Positions 1-7,895 of a stretch of 27,232 nt of DNA are shown one piece after another. Positions within the stretch are counted from its first letter, which is position 1, and each line of letters opens with the position of its first letter. This DNA comes from a virus. The stretch is taken from positions 1-27,232 of IMG/VR virus record IMGVR_UViG_3300007541_008222; one strand, written 5' to 3'. Below the pieces are notes generated by a model. The model saw nothing but the letters and a program-made list of their open reading frames with translations, searched no databases and was not told the origin of the DNA. The translations under genes and the position numbers were made by a program.

Positions 1-324
1 AGTACCACTAAAAAAATCTTTTCTATACTTGCATTTTTTAATTAATGACCTCCAGACATTTTGTGCTTGATCAGAAGCTTGATGATAATTGGTTTTTAAT
101 GCCCCTTTGTCGTTAATAGCATACTCGTACATACATTTACCGTACCCTTTACCTCTAAACCGTTGCTCTACAAAAGAAGAACCGACAAAAAGGTAATCAT
201 CTTGCTTTTTGTCGGTATAAACTGATATACAACCAGCTCTAGAACGTTTAACGTTCTTTTTTATGTACATTACATACTCTGTAAAGGCTGGCCCCTCGTC
301 AACCTCAAATAGAACCTCTATCAT
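1..324 (-). CDS. GNAT-like acetyltransferase, 3' end cut by window edge
   Basis: The frame is open from an ATG at 324 to the window edge (108 codons, no stop), so the C terminus is missing. The protein has an FRGKGYGKCMYEYAI segment near residues 56-70. This matches the acetyl-CoA binding loop (R/Q-x-x-G-x-G/A) and following helix of GNAT N-acetyltransferases. A later SDQAQNVWRSLIKK segment resembles the conserved helix before the last strands of small phage GNAT-like proteins. The substrate is unknown. The gene starts 11 bases after the tail tube stop, has no promoter box of its own, and is probably co-transcribed with the tube gene. Family assignment rests on motif reading only. Confidence 0.6.
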   Translation of the reverse strand, partial: MIEVLFEVDEGPAFTEYVMYIKKNVKRSRAGCISVYTDKKQDDYLFVGSSFVEQRFRGKGYGKCMYEYAINDKGALKTNYHQASDQAQNVWRSLIKKCKYRKDFFSGT

Positions 325-335
325 AAAGTAAAGTA

Positions 336-881
336 TTAACGACGTCTAAAGTAGTGGTATGCCATAGTAGCTGTAAAGTTAACTATAGTACCACTGCCGC
401 CAGAAATGTTGTACGTTAATTCACCAACATTTCTAACTGATGCGCCAACTAACTGATATTGTGCAACTGCATCTAACTGGGTATCTAACTGAACTAAGTC
501 GATAACAGCAGATTGTCTAGGTGCAAAATAATTACCAGTACTAGTAGCGTCATCAAAAATATCTCTAGACATATCTTCAAACTTCTGTCTAAGTACTGAG
601 TTTTGATCGCTGTAAAAGTTAAGGGTGTAACCGTCACTTCCAGGGTATGTAGCATTTCCTGGCACGTTAAAATTTAACCCCATATATGGTACCGCTACAT
701 TAGTAATTGCTCTTGCTGGTAAATTAGCAGCTGTGCAATACACAAGGTCATCTTCATCAAATGTGACGGAACTGGCGCCACCTGAGTCAATGCTTAAGAC
801 TCTGAATTGAAAATCTCTTGCGAAGTCACGTTCTACTGCTACTCTGTAAAAATCAGATATTGTTTGACGTACGTCTGGCAT
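336..881 (-). CDS. 19: Tail tube protein, gp19-like
   Basis: The product (181 aa) is a structural protein of the contractile tail; T4 gp19 (163 aa) polymerises into the inner tube inside the sheath. The N terminus (ISDFYRVAVERDFARDFQF), a central LPARAI...VPYMGL segment and a Y-x-G-S-D-G-Y-x-L-x-F-Y motif fit the gp19 family, as does the closing strand that ends in an aromatic and basic tail. It lies just downstream of the sheath gene, the T4 order 17-18-19. A late-type box CATAAATA sits 5 bases before the ATG, and a terminator separates it from the sheath gene, so it should be transcribed independently. I prefer this copy over the one at 3526-4104 as the major tube protein. Confidence 0.75.
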   Translation of the reverse strand: MPDVRQTISDFYRVAVERDFARDFQFRVLSIDSGGASSVTFDEDDLVYCTAANLPARAITNVAVPYMGLNFNVPGNATYPGSDGYTLNFYSDQNSVLRQKFEDMSRDIFDDATSTGNYFAPRQSAVIDLVQLDTQLDAVAQYQLVGASVRNVGELTYNISGGSGTIVNFTATMAYHYFRRR

Positions 882-886
882 ATCAT

Positions 887-894
887 TATTTATG
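887..894 (-). promoter_or_regulatory. Late-type promoter box of the tail tube gene
   Basis: CATAAATA is followed by five bases (ATGAT) and then the ATG at 881. It matches the T4 late consensus TATAAATA at 7 of 8 positions. The predicted start point falls on or next to the start codon. Confidence 0.65.
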
Positions 895-914
895 CTTACT
901 TGTTATCTTTTGAT

Positions 915-942
915 AAAAAAACCGGGCCTTACGACCCGGTTT
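915..942 (-). terminator. Rho-independent terminator after the tail sheath gene
   Basis: Read on the minus strand, a 10-bp stem (AAACCGGGTC / GGCCCGGTTT, one G-T pair) with a GTAA loop is followed by a run of seven T. It begins 28 bases after the sheath stop and lies upstream of the tube promoter. The plus strand lacks a matching long T run, so it acts mainly on minus-strand transcripts. Confidence 0.85.
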
Positions 943-970
943 AGGAAGATGTACTAATTTAAGCTATTGG

Positions 971-2791
971 TTAACCGACAATTTCGCTAAAATCAGTACC
1001 AGTGCGCGTAGCATAGAAGTTTACTAAGATAAACTCAGCAGCTCTAACTGGTTTCAAGTATATATCTACTACCAATTCATTGGCATCGATGACGTCTGGC
1101 GTATTATTACGTTCGTCGCAAACAATGAGATAATCATAAAGGCCTTCATTGTTCTTTGCATCTTCAAAGATTGGGGTTAGAACGTTTATGACGTTTGTCC
1201 TGGTAAACAGGGTGTTTGGCTCGAAGACGAAATACTTCACTGTTTCCCTTGTACGTTTTTCTAAGTAAAGGAACAAACGACGAACATTTACTCTGTCAAA
1301 CGCACTTGGTTGACTTTGAAGTGTCTTCTGACCAAATATAACAAACCCTTCGCTCGGGAAGAACGCAACAGGGTTTATATTGACTTGATCATATAACTGA
1401 TCTCTTTGTTTCTGATTTGGATATAATGCAATATCATTTACTGCAACCAACCCTCTAGTGAAACCAGCTGGTGCATACCATGGTGCAAAACTTGCATCGG
1501 TGCGAGCGTAATTCGCAGCTGCTATACCAGAGAATGGAATCCAAACCTGACCTCCAACACCATTATCATAAACCTGGGCATATGATGCATAAGCTGCAGC
1601 ATAATTTGTATTAATAATACTGTAGATTTGTTTTAATGGTGTTAAAATGTTTAACGGGAATGTCTGACCTGGTATATTAATACCTTTTGTATTGTCGCCA
1701 GATATTAAAATTTGACGAATTGGGTCAGATATAAAGATAAAATCTTTTCTTACATTACTTGCAAAGTTAATAAACTTATTAGTAATAGTTGCCCAAGATG
1801 ATCTAATTTTACTTGCATCAGCATCTAATGTAATACCGGTTGTACCTAAACCAGCAATACCGGTTAGGGCATCCCTATCATCGAAATATTTGTTTAGATT
1901 TGATGTGTTAGCTGTATTCTTTACTGTAGTTTGAATTGTACTTAAACCACCATCAGTCATGATATCAATATCAAATAAATCAATATTAGCTAATCTATCA
2001 AATACTCTATCTAACTTACCAGGTAAGTCACCAATTTCATTATTAGTTTCTTTAGTGGTGCTGTAAGAACCTGCAGGTAATAGTGAAGCATCTCCTATTG
2101 AAAATTCTTCTGTTCTTTTATTTCCATTAACATCGTAAATATAATTACCAGCAGCAATATTAGAAATGTTTGCTTGAGGTAAACCTACAATTTCTCTGTA
2201 AGACGTATTTGCATCACCTGTTGTACCACTTTCATAATAGTTATTAACAAGCTGGGTTGTGATTACTCTCACTTTTCTGTTCGGTGTACCGTCATCATTA
2301 AGATTACCAGATGAACCTCTACCCATTATGTTTTTATTAATCTTAACTGCTAAATTAACACTATTATTTGTTAATATTTGCGGTAAGTAGAAACTCATAG
2401 GAGCACCACCGTTAGGGTTATTAATTTGTCTATAATAATCTATACTTCCAAAATAACCTTCTTCTAAAATATAATCAAGTTTTGTAACTTCAGGTGAAAA
2501 TACCGACTGTCTTAATTTGTATAAACCAAATATTAACGTATCATCAAAAGATGGGGTATTAATTTTGAATGTTGGTATACTTTCTTGAGTTAACGATAAG
2601 TTTGCCGGGGTAGCTTCACTGTTATAATCAGCAGATAATAAGAAGTTTAATCTAGACTCAGGTATGGTTTGAAGAACGCTATATTGTTGGGTTTTATTTG
2701 TTTCATCTTTTGAAACTTTTACTTTTACAATATCATCATAATCAGTCGAGGCATAAAGATTAGTATTATCAGCAATGTTTAAGTAATAACC
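971..2791 (-). CDS. 18: Tail sheath protein gp18, C-terminal part (after in-frame TAA)
   Basis: This is the downstream part of the sheath gene: 606 codons in the same frame as 2792-3466, separated only by the TAA at 2792-2794. I translated 2399-2791 and found no further stop. It begins GYYLNIADNTNL, the expected continuation of a sheath protein. The first ATG in the part is at 2398 (475 aa), but that Met sits inside continuous homologous-looking sequence and has no promoter box, so it is unlikely to be a true start. The C-terminal ~100 residues (RETVKYFVFEPN ... LYDYLIVCDERNNTP ... VDIYLKPVRAAEFI) are the conserved sheath domain that contacts the tube. The gp18 assignment is firm; how this part is translated is open. 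Followed by a terminator at 915-942. Confidence 0.85.
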   Translation of the reverse strand, partial: GYYLNIADNTNLYASTDYDDIVKVKVSKDETNKTQQYSVLQTIPESRLNFLLSADYNSEATPANLSLTQESIPTFKINTPSFDDTLIFGLYKLRQSVFSPEVTKLDYILEEGYFGSIDYYRQINNPNGGAPMSFYLPQILTNNSVNLAVKINKNIMGRGSSGNLNDDGTPNRKVRVITTQLVNNYYESGTTGDANTSYREIVGLPQANISNIAAGNYIYDVNGNKRTEEFSIGDASLLPAGSYSTTKETNNEIGDLPGKLDRVFDRLANIDLFDIDIMTDGGLSTIQTTVKNTANTSNLNKYFDDRDALTGIAGLGTTGITLDADASKIRSSWATITNKFINFASNVRKDFIFISDPIRQILISGDNTKGINIPGQTFPLNILTPLKQIYSIINTNYAAAYASYAQVYDNGVGGQVWIPFSGIAAANYARTDASFAPWYAPAGFTRGLVAVNDIALYPNQKQRDQLYDQVNINPVAFFPSEGFVIFGQKTLQSQPSAFDRVNVRRLFLYLEKRTRETVKYFVFEPNTLFTRTNVINVLTPIFEDAKNNEGLYDYLIVCDERNNTPDVIDANELVVDIYLKPVRAAEFILVNFYATRTGTDFSEIVG

Positions 2792-2794
2792 TTA
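2792..2794 (-). other. In-frame TAA inside the tail sheath gene
   Basis: On the minus strand the codons read N-Q-K-F-TAA-G-Y-Y-L-N. Both flanks are sheath-like and share one frame, so only this codon breaks an 831-codon gene. Confidence 0.9.
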
Positions 2795-3466
2795 AAACTT
2801 TTGATTAACTGTAGTTTTTGCTGTATTTAAAACTATAATACCAGCCTTAGCCAACGTAGCTAATTGAGTTGCTGTTGTTGATTGAGTATTATCTACTTCA
2901 AAACTACCTGGTATACCTGGGGTATCACTCCATTGAAAAGCAGAGTCGTCTATAATTGCTGTATATTGCTCTTGTGTTAATGAAAGGAATGTTGGTTTAC
3001 CGACACAATATATAATATCATCCCCTGCTGAAGCTGGGCTGAATTGAGTTTCGGTTTGACCACCTTGTTGATCAATATTAGCTGACAAATAACTGTTTAC
3101 GGTACCACTTAATGCATCAAATGCTGTTTGATTAATAGGTACAACCGGGTAAACAGTCGCAAAATAATTGTTTGAAAACCCAGAACCTAAATTTTCACCA
3201 TATGGTAATCTGTTTACCAAAATATTGGCTCTGCTTTTAAAAGATTCTGCTACTGTATGGTAGAAATATCTTTCTGCTGGGTTAGTTGGGGCCCCATAAA
3301 TCTGAGTGAATTCTGATAAACTGGATACCTGTACAATTTCATCATTTGGTCCGTCAGGAGAGAAACCTGTAATGAAAATATTTGTACCTATTTTGTCTGC
3401 TGGACGCAAGGACAAATCTACTTCATTAATTTCTACACCAGGACTTTGTATAGTTCTTCGTGCCAT
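2792..3466 (-). CDS. 18: Tail sheath protein gp18, N-terminal part (ends at in-frame TAA)
   Basis: The first 224 residues of the contractile tail sheath. The N terminus (ARRTIQSPGVEINEVDLS) is the extended strand that links neighbouring subunits. Next come FITGFSPDGPNDEIVQV and FTQIYGAPTNPAERYFYHT, typical of T4-like sheath proteins. The frame stops at TAA (2792-2794, codon 225) and continues without a shift; read through, the gene has 831 coding positions plus the final stop. T4 gp18 is 659 aa, so 224 aa alone would be badly truncated. CATAAATA lies exactly 5 bases before the ATG. Two explanations remain: a sequence or assembly error, or real stop-codon readthrough. Confidence 0.85.
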   Translation of the reverse strand: MARRTIQSPGVEINEVDLSLRPADKIGTNIFITGFSPDGPNDEIVQVSSLSEFTQIYGAPTNPAERYFYHTVAESFKSRANILVNRLPYGENLGSGFSNNYFATVYPVVPINQTAFDALSGTVNSYLSANIDQQGGQTETQFSPASAGDDIIYCVGKPTFLSLTQEQYTAIIDDSAFQWSDTPGIPGSFEVDNTQSTTATQLATLAKAGIIVLNTAKTTVNQKF

Positions 3467-3471
3467 ATCGA

Positions 3472-3479
3472 TATTTATG
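3472..3479 (-). promoter_or_regulatory. Late-type promoter box of the tail sheath gene
   Basis: CATAAATA, then TCGAT (5 bases), then the sheath ATG at 3466. Same box and spacing as the tube gene. Confidence 0.65.
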
Positions 3480-3507
3480 CATTTTTAGATATAAAAGTCT
3501 AAAATGC
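3479..3507 (-). other. Intergenic hairpin upstream of the sheath gene
   Basis: An inverted repeat, GCATTTTTAGA and TCTAAAATGC (one bulged T), encloses an 8-base loop. On the minus strand it lies 18 bases after the stop of the 192-aa gene and touches the sheath late box. No T run follows on the minus strand. On the plus strand ACC and five T follow. It could be a weak terminator or an RNA processing or stability element; function is unproven. Confidence 0.45.
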
Positions 3508-3525
3508 ACCTTTTTAATAAATATG

Positions 3526-4104
3526 TCAAACTTGAAGAAGCTTAACCGTAAACTGACTGTAAGCCAAGGTAAATGACGACTCAATTTCGTCGGGGTCTCT
3601 GTATGAATAACTAATTCCCCCGATCCTGGTAGGGAATCCCTTTGAAAAATCAAATTGAACTACCTTTTTGTTGTATTCATCTAAACCATAAATGGTAAAA
3701 TTGGCCATATACAAATCTTCAACAACCATTCCTGGTTTATAATCTTTACTCGCGTCAAAATAACCTGCATAATCATCTTGCAATTTATTCAACCACGAAT
3801 AAATGAACCAATAGTTGCTAAATCTATTATCAATTGTGAAATTTATATCAATTGGTGGGTAAGTTGGGCGATTATGACTAGTAATGTGTAAATTCTGACC
3901 GCTATAGCGTGTTTCCACTTCAGGTACACTAACTTCTGGTATAACACTACCGTAAATTGAAAATTGCACCGAGTCTGGGTTAACAAACTTGTTATCTCTC
4001 ACCGTTTTTGATATATCATCCCGTAATACCTTTGGTGTAGGTATAACAAGGACAAATTTATCCTTTCTTTCCTTGTTAAACGGTGATTGTGAGTATGTAG
4101 TCAT
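3526..4104 (-). CDS. Tail tube-like structural protein (second gp19-type)
   Basis: A 192-aa protein between the terminase and sheath genes, where T4 has no gene. It has the layout of a tube-fold protein: an early strand (DKFVLVIPTP), VQFSIYGSVIPEVSVPEVETRY, a central helix-rich stretch (FSNYWFIYSWLNKLQDD), FTIYGLDEYNKKVVQFDF, then a G-F-P-T-R-I-G-G segment before final strands that match the gp19 'P-T-N-V-G-E' turn. It is probably a tail tube paralogue or a tube initiator or terminator. Its box TTTAAATA (4111-4118) overlaps the terminase stop and lies 6 bases before the ATG, putting it in the late class. The stop is TGA. The fold call is by eye only; which of the two tube-like genes makes the main tube is not settled. 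Confidence 0.6.
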   Translation of the reverse strand: MTTYSQSPFNKERKDKFVLVIPTPKVLRDDISKTVRDNKFVNPDSVQFSIYGSVIPEVSVPEVETRYSGQNLHITSHNRPTYPPIDINFTIDNRFSNYWFIYSWLNKLQDDYAGYFDASKDYKPGMVVEDLYMANFTIYGLDEYNKKVVQFDFSKGFPTRIGGISYSYRDPDEIESSFTLAYSQFTVKLLQV

Positions 4105-4110
4105 TGAATA

Positions 4111-4118
4111 TATTTAAA
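4111..4118 (-). promoter_or_regulatory. Late-type promoter box of the second tube-like gene
   Basis: TTTAAATA, then 6 bases, then ATG at 4104. The box overlaps the TAA stop of the terminase gene (4114-4116). Confidence 0.5.
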
Positions 4119-5859
4119 CTAACCATGAGTTAGCAGCAGGAGTAAACGATCTATGAGTTTGAAAGTCACCTACCGGCGTCCAACCATTCTGTTTCATCCA
4201 ATCTAACTCAGAATTATCATCTGACCCGGTTTTTTCTGTAAAGACTATTGTATCAACCTGGTCAGTTTCGTCTTCTTCACCCCAGCTAAACAACTTTTTG
4301 TTAAGATTTGTACCGTAATCATAGTCATAACGTCTGATTTCAGCAGGTCTACCGTTGGAATCAAACCGCAACACGTCAAAATACCGTCTAATAAGGTCGT
4401 TATCTAATATTAATAGAGCCCAACCAAGGGACATAACACGGTCATCCATCATATCTATACCAGGCTTAGCAGCCCACTTACCATTAGGATATTTTATGAA
4501 GTTTTTAATCTCTACTAATGTTTCTAACTCACGAATATTAACTGCTTGTAGTTCATTTACGAAATATCTCATGTTCATCACACATCTATACTTGGTATTT
4601 GTGTGAGATATAACGCCTAACCTGTTATTTTTAGCTTTTCCTTGGCCTGCTTCAAATGAAACTATGTTTCCATAACGTAAAGTATGGTATAAATGATCAA
4701 CTACCTGGGCTCCACAGCTATTTCTTTCAATTAATGCCGGGGGACTACCCCATTGCAACAGAATTTCGTGTAATTTACTGGTAAAGTTAAAGGGATTTAT
4801 GGTATTACTCCAATATGTGGCTACTTGCTCTATATTATTAAGGTCTTTTAAGTCTAATATTTGAATTACACTAGCATTTTGGTGTACACCTTCAGCAATA
4901 TCAACACCTGCTACATATACCCCGTTGTCATCCGGTTGTCTCCAAATTTTGTAATTGTTTTCCTCCATTACAATCTTTGGTTTTTGACAATTTACCTTTA
5001 AAGCTTCGAATAACTCTTCATTTATAGCTAATTCACCAGAAGATATGAATTCACACCCGAACTCTTGGTTAAATGCTTCTTCACTACCAATAGTACGCAT
5101 GGTTTCGTACCTCCACTGTTCATCTCTACCAGGAACCTCATGCCATAAGATTTTATCGTAACCCCAACCGTTTTTATATTCAATAGCACCATTCCAAATC
5201 TTGTAAAACAGGTTATCTGTACCGTTTGCGGTAGATGCTATAAAGATTTTAGACTTTTTCGATGATGAAATTACAGGGAAAACAGATTTCCAAAACTGAT
5301 CCACCAAGTGAGGTTCAATAAATGCTAACTCGTCTAGTACTAGCACGTTAATAGATTGACCACGAGCAGCTGTTCCTGTTGTGGTACTAATACCTATTGA
5401 TGTACCGTTAGTTAATTTCAACGATTCTTTACCATATTCAGTAACACCAGGCTTTAACCAGTTAGGTAACTCTTCATATGCCATTCGAATACGTGAAAAT
5501 ATCTCTTTTGCAGTACCTTCTTTGTTAGCAACAATAAGAATACGTTGATCATTATTAAAACAAGCATGCCATAATGTGTAAATTGTCATCATGGTCGTTT
5601 TTCCTATCTGTCTTGAGGCAAGTAATATAAAGAAACGATTATCTCTCATACCCCTTAGTGCTCTTTTCTGGCAAGAGTGTAGACCAATCTTTTCACGACC
5701 ACGATCTAGGTTAACAATAAAGAAGAAATTTTCTGCGAAGTAAAGAAGGTTTTGTTTTGCCTTCTTCAAATCTTTAATCATTGCCGGTGTCCACTCAAAC
5801 TGAGTATTCTCTGTAGGCAAGTTAGGATTACCCAAATAAAAATCACGGGTAGGTTTCAT
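4114..5859 (-). CDS. 17: Terminase large subunit, gp17-like
   Basis: The DNA packaging motor (581 aa; T4 gp17 is 610). It combines an N-terminal ATPase that pumps DNA into the prohead with a C-terminal nuclease that cuts concatemers. Visible motifs are Walker A SRQIGKT (83-89), Walker B NVLVLDE (171-177, acidic pair D176-E177) and the coupling motif IASTANG (207-213). Nuclease acidic residues appear in VAGVDIAEG (D320), ALIERN (E378) and MMDDRVMSL (D472/D473), the three-acid RNase H-like site of gp17 proteins. The start has GTTAAATA 7 bases upstream. The gene diverges from the plus-strand gene at 5897 across only 37 bases. The small subunit (gp16) was not seen in the window. Confidence 0.95.
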   Translation of the reverse strand: MKPTRDFYLGNPNLPTENTQFEWTPAMIKDLKKAKQNLLYFAENFFFIVNLDRGREKIGLHSCQKRALRGMRDNRFFILLASRQIGKTTMMTIYTLWHACFNNDQRILIVANKEGTAKEIFSRIRMAYEELPNWLKPGVTEYGKESLKLTNGTSIGISTTTGTAARGQSINVLVLDELAFIEPHLVDQFWKSVFPVISSSKKSKIFIASTANGTDNLFYKIWNGAIEYKNGWGYDKILWHEVPGRDEQWRYETMRTIGSEEAFNQEFGCEFISSGELAINEELFEALKVNCQKPKIVMEENNYKIWRQPDDNGVYVAGVDIAEGVHQNASVIQILDLKDLNNIEQVATYWSNTINPFNFTSKLHEILLQWGSPPALIERNSCGAQVVDHLYHTLRYGNIVSFEAGQGKAKNNRLGVISHTNTKYRCVMNMRYFVNELQAVNIRELETLVEIKNFIKYPNGKWAAKPGIDMMDDRVMSLGWALLILDNDLIRRYFDVLRFDSNGRPAEIRRYDYDYGTNLNKKLFSWGEEDETDQVDTIVFTEKTGSDDNSELDWMKQNGWTPVGDFQTHRSFTPAANSWLV

Positions 5860-5866
5860 ATACTGT

Positions 5867-5874
5867 TATTTAAC
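5867..5874 (-). promoter_or_regulatory. Late-type promoter box of the terminase gene
   Basis: GTTAAATA, 7 bases before ATG 5859, in the 37-base divergent gap. Confidence 0.5.
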
Positions 5875-5883
5875 TAAAAAATG

Positions 5884-5891
5884 AATAAATA
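5884..5891 (+). promoter_or_regulatory. Late-type promoter box of the 326-aa acidic gene
   Basis: AATAAATA, then TAGAC (5 bases), then ATG 5897. Divergent partner of the terminase box. Confidence 0.6.
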
Positions 5892-5896
5892 TAGAC

Positions 5897-6877
5897 ATGA
5901 ATCGTAAAAGAGACTTAGAAAATTTGTCAAAATTATACGAAAGCTTTAGTGAAGATGAACAATCAAGTGCATTTGGTCAAGAAATGGCTGATAAAGCTGA
6001 AGATCAAAACCCAGTTCAGAATTACGAAGACGAAGAAGTAAAATTTCAAGTGGGTGATAAGGTAAAAGTTAACGCTGGTAGAAGTTTAAATGATTTACGC
6101 TCTGGTAGATACGGTACTCAAGATTTATATATGTATGGTACTATTGCCTATATTGATGACGATAATGTACAGATCGATACCAACCACGGTACAATGGAAG
6201 TCGATATTAATTCCATAGAACATGATGAAGAAGCTGAAGATTTAGGCCCTAATCAACAACCTGAAAGTTGGGGTGATGAAGCCATGGGTGATGAACAACC
6301 AGGCGAAACATCTATGAGATTTTCTCAAGATACACCTGATGATCCTGCTTCGGGTGGTAGTCCTAACATTGATGATCCAGATGAAGAAGAATATGACGAC
6401 CCTTATTATAATAGAGAAGAAGATTTAAGAAGTAGAGGTATTGATCCTGATGCAGAAGATCCTGATGCCGATGAAAAAGGCAAAGAAGAAAGAAATAGAG
6501 AAGAAGATCAGGAAGATGATAATGCTTTTCCAGAAGATAAATCATACTATGATAACGAAGATGAAGAAATGTCTTTAGAAGATGCTATTAAAGTAATTAG
6601 AAAGCATATTGAGGCCAAAGCTAAGTATGGTGATGATTATGATATTGAGGATGAAACACTCAATTTTGGTGATAGAGAAAAAGCGATGAAAGTTTGGGTT
6701 AAGAATTTTCATAAAAAAATGAAAGCTGGTAAAAAAGATGAAGATGAATTAGGTCAAGCTATGGCTTATAAGAAAATTACCGGTAATGAAGTTAAAAAAG
6801 AGTCATTTAACTCGCATGGTGACAGAGATATGTCTTTATTAGCAGAAAAATACTTAAATATTAAAAATCATGAATAG
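5897..6877 (+). CDS. Acidic protein, probable internal head or scaffold-type protein
   Basis: A 326-aa, very acidic protein of unknown function. The N terminus MNRKRDL is identical to that of the next gene. A short beta-rich, KOW/SH3-like stretch (FQVGDKVKV ... MYGTIAYIDDDNVQID) lies at about residues 50-115. A disordered D/E-rich middle (about 110-230) follows, then a lysine-rich helical segment and a C-terminal SLLAEKYLNI motif. L13-Y14-E15 fits the L-x-E site cut by T4-type prohead proteases, which trim short N-terminal peptides from internal head proteins. A late-type box precedes the start by 5 bases. Acidic composition, late class and neighbours suggest a prohead core or internal head role; this is inference. 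It overlaps the next gene by 8 bases. Confidence 0.5.
   Translation: MNRKRDLENLSKLYESFSEDEQSSAFGQEMADKAEDQNPVQNYEDEEVKFQVGDKVKVNAGRSLNDLRSGRYGTQDLYMYGTIAYIDDDNVQIDTNHGTMEVDINSIEHDEEAEDLGPNQQPESWGDEAMGDEQPGETSMRFSQDTPDDPASGGSPNIDDPDEEEYDDPYYNREEDLRSRGIDPDAEDPDADEKGKEERNREEDQEDDNAFPEDKSYYDNEDEEMSLEDAIKVIRKHIEAKAKYGDDYDIEDETLNFGDREKAMKVWVKNFHKKMKAGKKDEDELGQAMAYKKITGNEVKKESFNSHGDRDMSLLAEKYLNIKNHE
6853..6860 (+). promoter_or_regulatory. Possible late-type box of the 341-aa acidic gene
   Basis: CTTAAATA inside the end of the preceding gene, 9 bases before ATG 6870. The spacing is longer than at other late boxes, so support is weak. Confidence 0.35.
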
Positions 6878-7895
6878 AAAAAGAGATCTTATTCAAATTG
6901 AAGAAGCGTACGCTGCAGTAGCAGGTAACCCACCTGGTAAAGCAGCTGCTAAACAACAATTAAAGCCAGGTAAAGCAATAGATAAAACTTATGCTGCAGC
7001 TTCTAAAGGTATTAAAAACATTCCAGTTGGTAATGATGCAAGTACTCAAGGCTTTGTACATGACAATTCTGGACCTAAGGGGGCTGATAATTTTAAAAGT
7101 ACTGAATTAGACCCAGACAACCCAGCTATTGGAGATGACAATGCTTTTGATATTAAACAAAGCTCTGATGAAGGAGCAGATACATATTTCAAAGCTGAAA
7201 ACAAGAAAATTGCAAAAGAGAATATAAATAATAGTATGGCAAAGAATAAGTCTATTTTTGATCGTTTATACGAGGAAGTGATGGATGACGAACAGTTTGA
7301 CGCAGTTGAGCTTGGCATCGGTGATGACGAGGGCGGCGATGACGTTGAAATGGGAGGAGATGAAGTCACGATTACCATTGATAAAGATTTAGCACAGAAA
7401 CTTCATGACGTTCTTATGGATGTTCTTGACGGTGGAGAAGGCGGCGATGATGAAGCCGACATGGAACCCGAAGGAGATCTTGGTGATGAGGACGAACAGG
7501 CAGCTGGCGGCTTCGAAGAAATGGAAGAAGACGACGCTGACGAAGATGAAGAAGCTGACGAGGACGAAATGGAAGATGAGGACGAAGAGACCTTTAACTA
7601 TTTCGGTGAAGAAATTGAAGCAGAAGATTTAGGTCATCCACTTGTTAACCAGAAGAAAGGTAACCCCGAAAAACCTTCTGGTAAGAACAACGTCGTTAAG
7701 TCCGCTCATACCTCTAATGTAGGTAGCAAAGGCGGCGACGGTAAAGTTACTGACAAGGTTGGTAATGACGGTGATGAAGGTACTCCTATCACAGGTATGA
7801 GAAAGGGACATCCAACTTCACCTAAGGGTTCCGCTAATGTTGTTAAGAGCAAGATTAAGGGTGGTAATCAGGAGTTTTTCCAACGTAATGGTTAA
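6870..7895 (+). CDS. Acidic protein, probable head or scaffold-type protein with internal start
   Basis: A 341-aa protein that starts MNRKRDL like its neighbour; the ATG overlaps the neighbour's end. Residues 1-122 are Ala/Lys/Asn-rich in AT-rich codons. Residues 123-341 begin MAKNKSIFDRLYEEVM, then a small domain (VTITIDKDLAQKLHDVLMDVL), a long D/E run (about 187-252) and a basic Gly/Lys tail that ends GGNQEFFQ. L-x-E or I-x-E cleavage-like sites occur at I10-E11-E12 and L133-Y134-E135. Codons become visibly richer in G+C from about 7270. A perfect TATAAATA box lies 5 bases before Met123 (ATG 7236), so a 219-aa protein may be made as well, or instead. An internal head or scaffold role is inferred. 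Ends at a strong terminator. Confidence 0.5.
   Translation: MNRKRDLIQIEEAYAAVAGNPPGKAAAKQQLKPGKAIDKTYAAASKGIKNIPVGNDASTQGFVHDNSGPKGADNFKSTELDPDNPAIGDDNAFDIKQSSDEGADTYFKAENKKIAKENINNSMAKNKSIFDRLYEEVMDDEQFDAVELGIGDDEGGDDVEMGGDEVTITIDKDLAQKLHDVLMDVLDGGEGGDDEADMEPEGDLGDEDEQAAGGFEEMEEDDADEDEEADEDEMEDEDEETFNYFGEEIEAEDLGHPLVNQKKGNPEKPSGKNNVVKSAHTSNVGSKGGDGKVTDKVGNDGDEGTPITGMRKGHPTSPKGSANVVKSKIKGGNQEFFQRNG
7223..7230 (+). promoter_or_regulatory. Perfect T4-late promoter box inside the 341-aa gene
   Basis: TATAAATA, then ATAGT (5 bases), then an in-frame ATG at 7236. It is an exact consensus match at the spacing seen upstream of real genes here. It would give a leaderless mRNA for residues 123-341. 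Confidence 0.65.

Noticed and set aside
971-2398. Independent gene starting at ATG 2398
   Set aside because: The Met lies within continuous sheath sequence in the same frame as the upstream part, and no promoter box or ribosome site precedes it.
3479-3507. Hairpin as a minus-strand rho-independent terminator
   Set aside because: No T run follows on the minus strand; kept only as an unexplained hairpin.
7046-7632. Open frames opposite or overlapping the acidic 341-aa gene
   Set aside because: The Ser-rich minus-strand and Lys/Thr-rich plus-strand frames are shadows of the GAC/GAA-rich repeats in the real gene.
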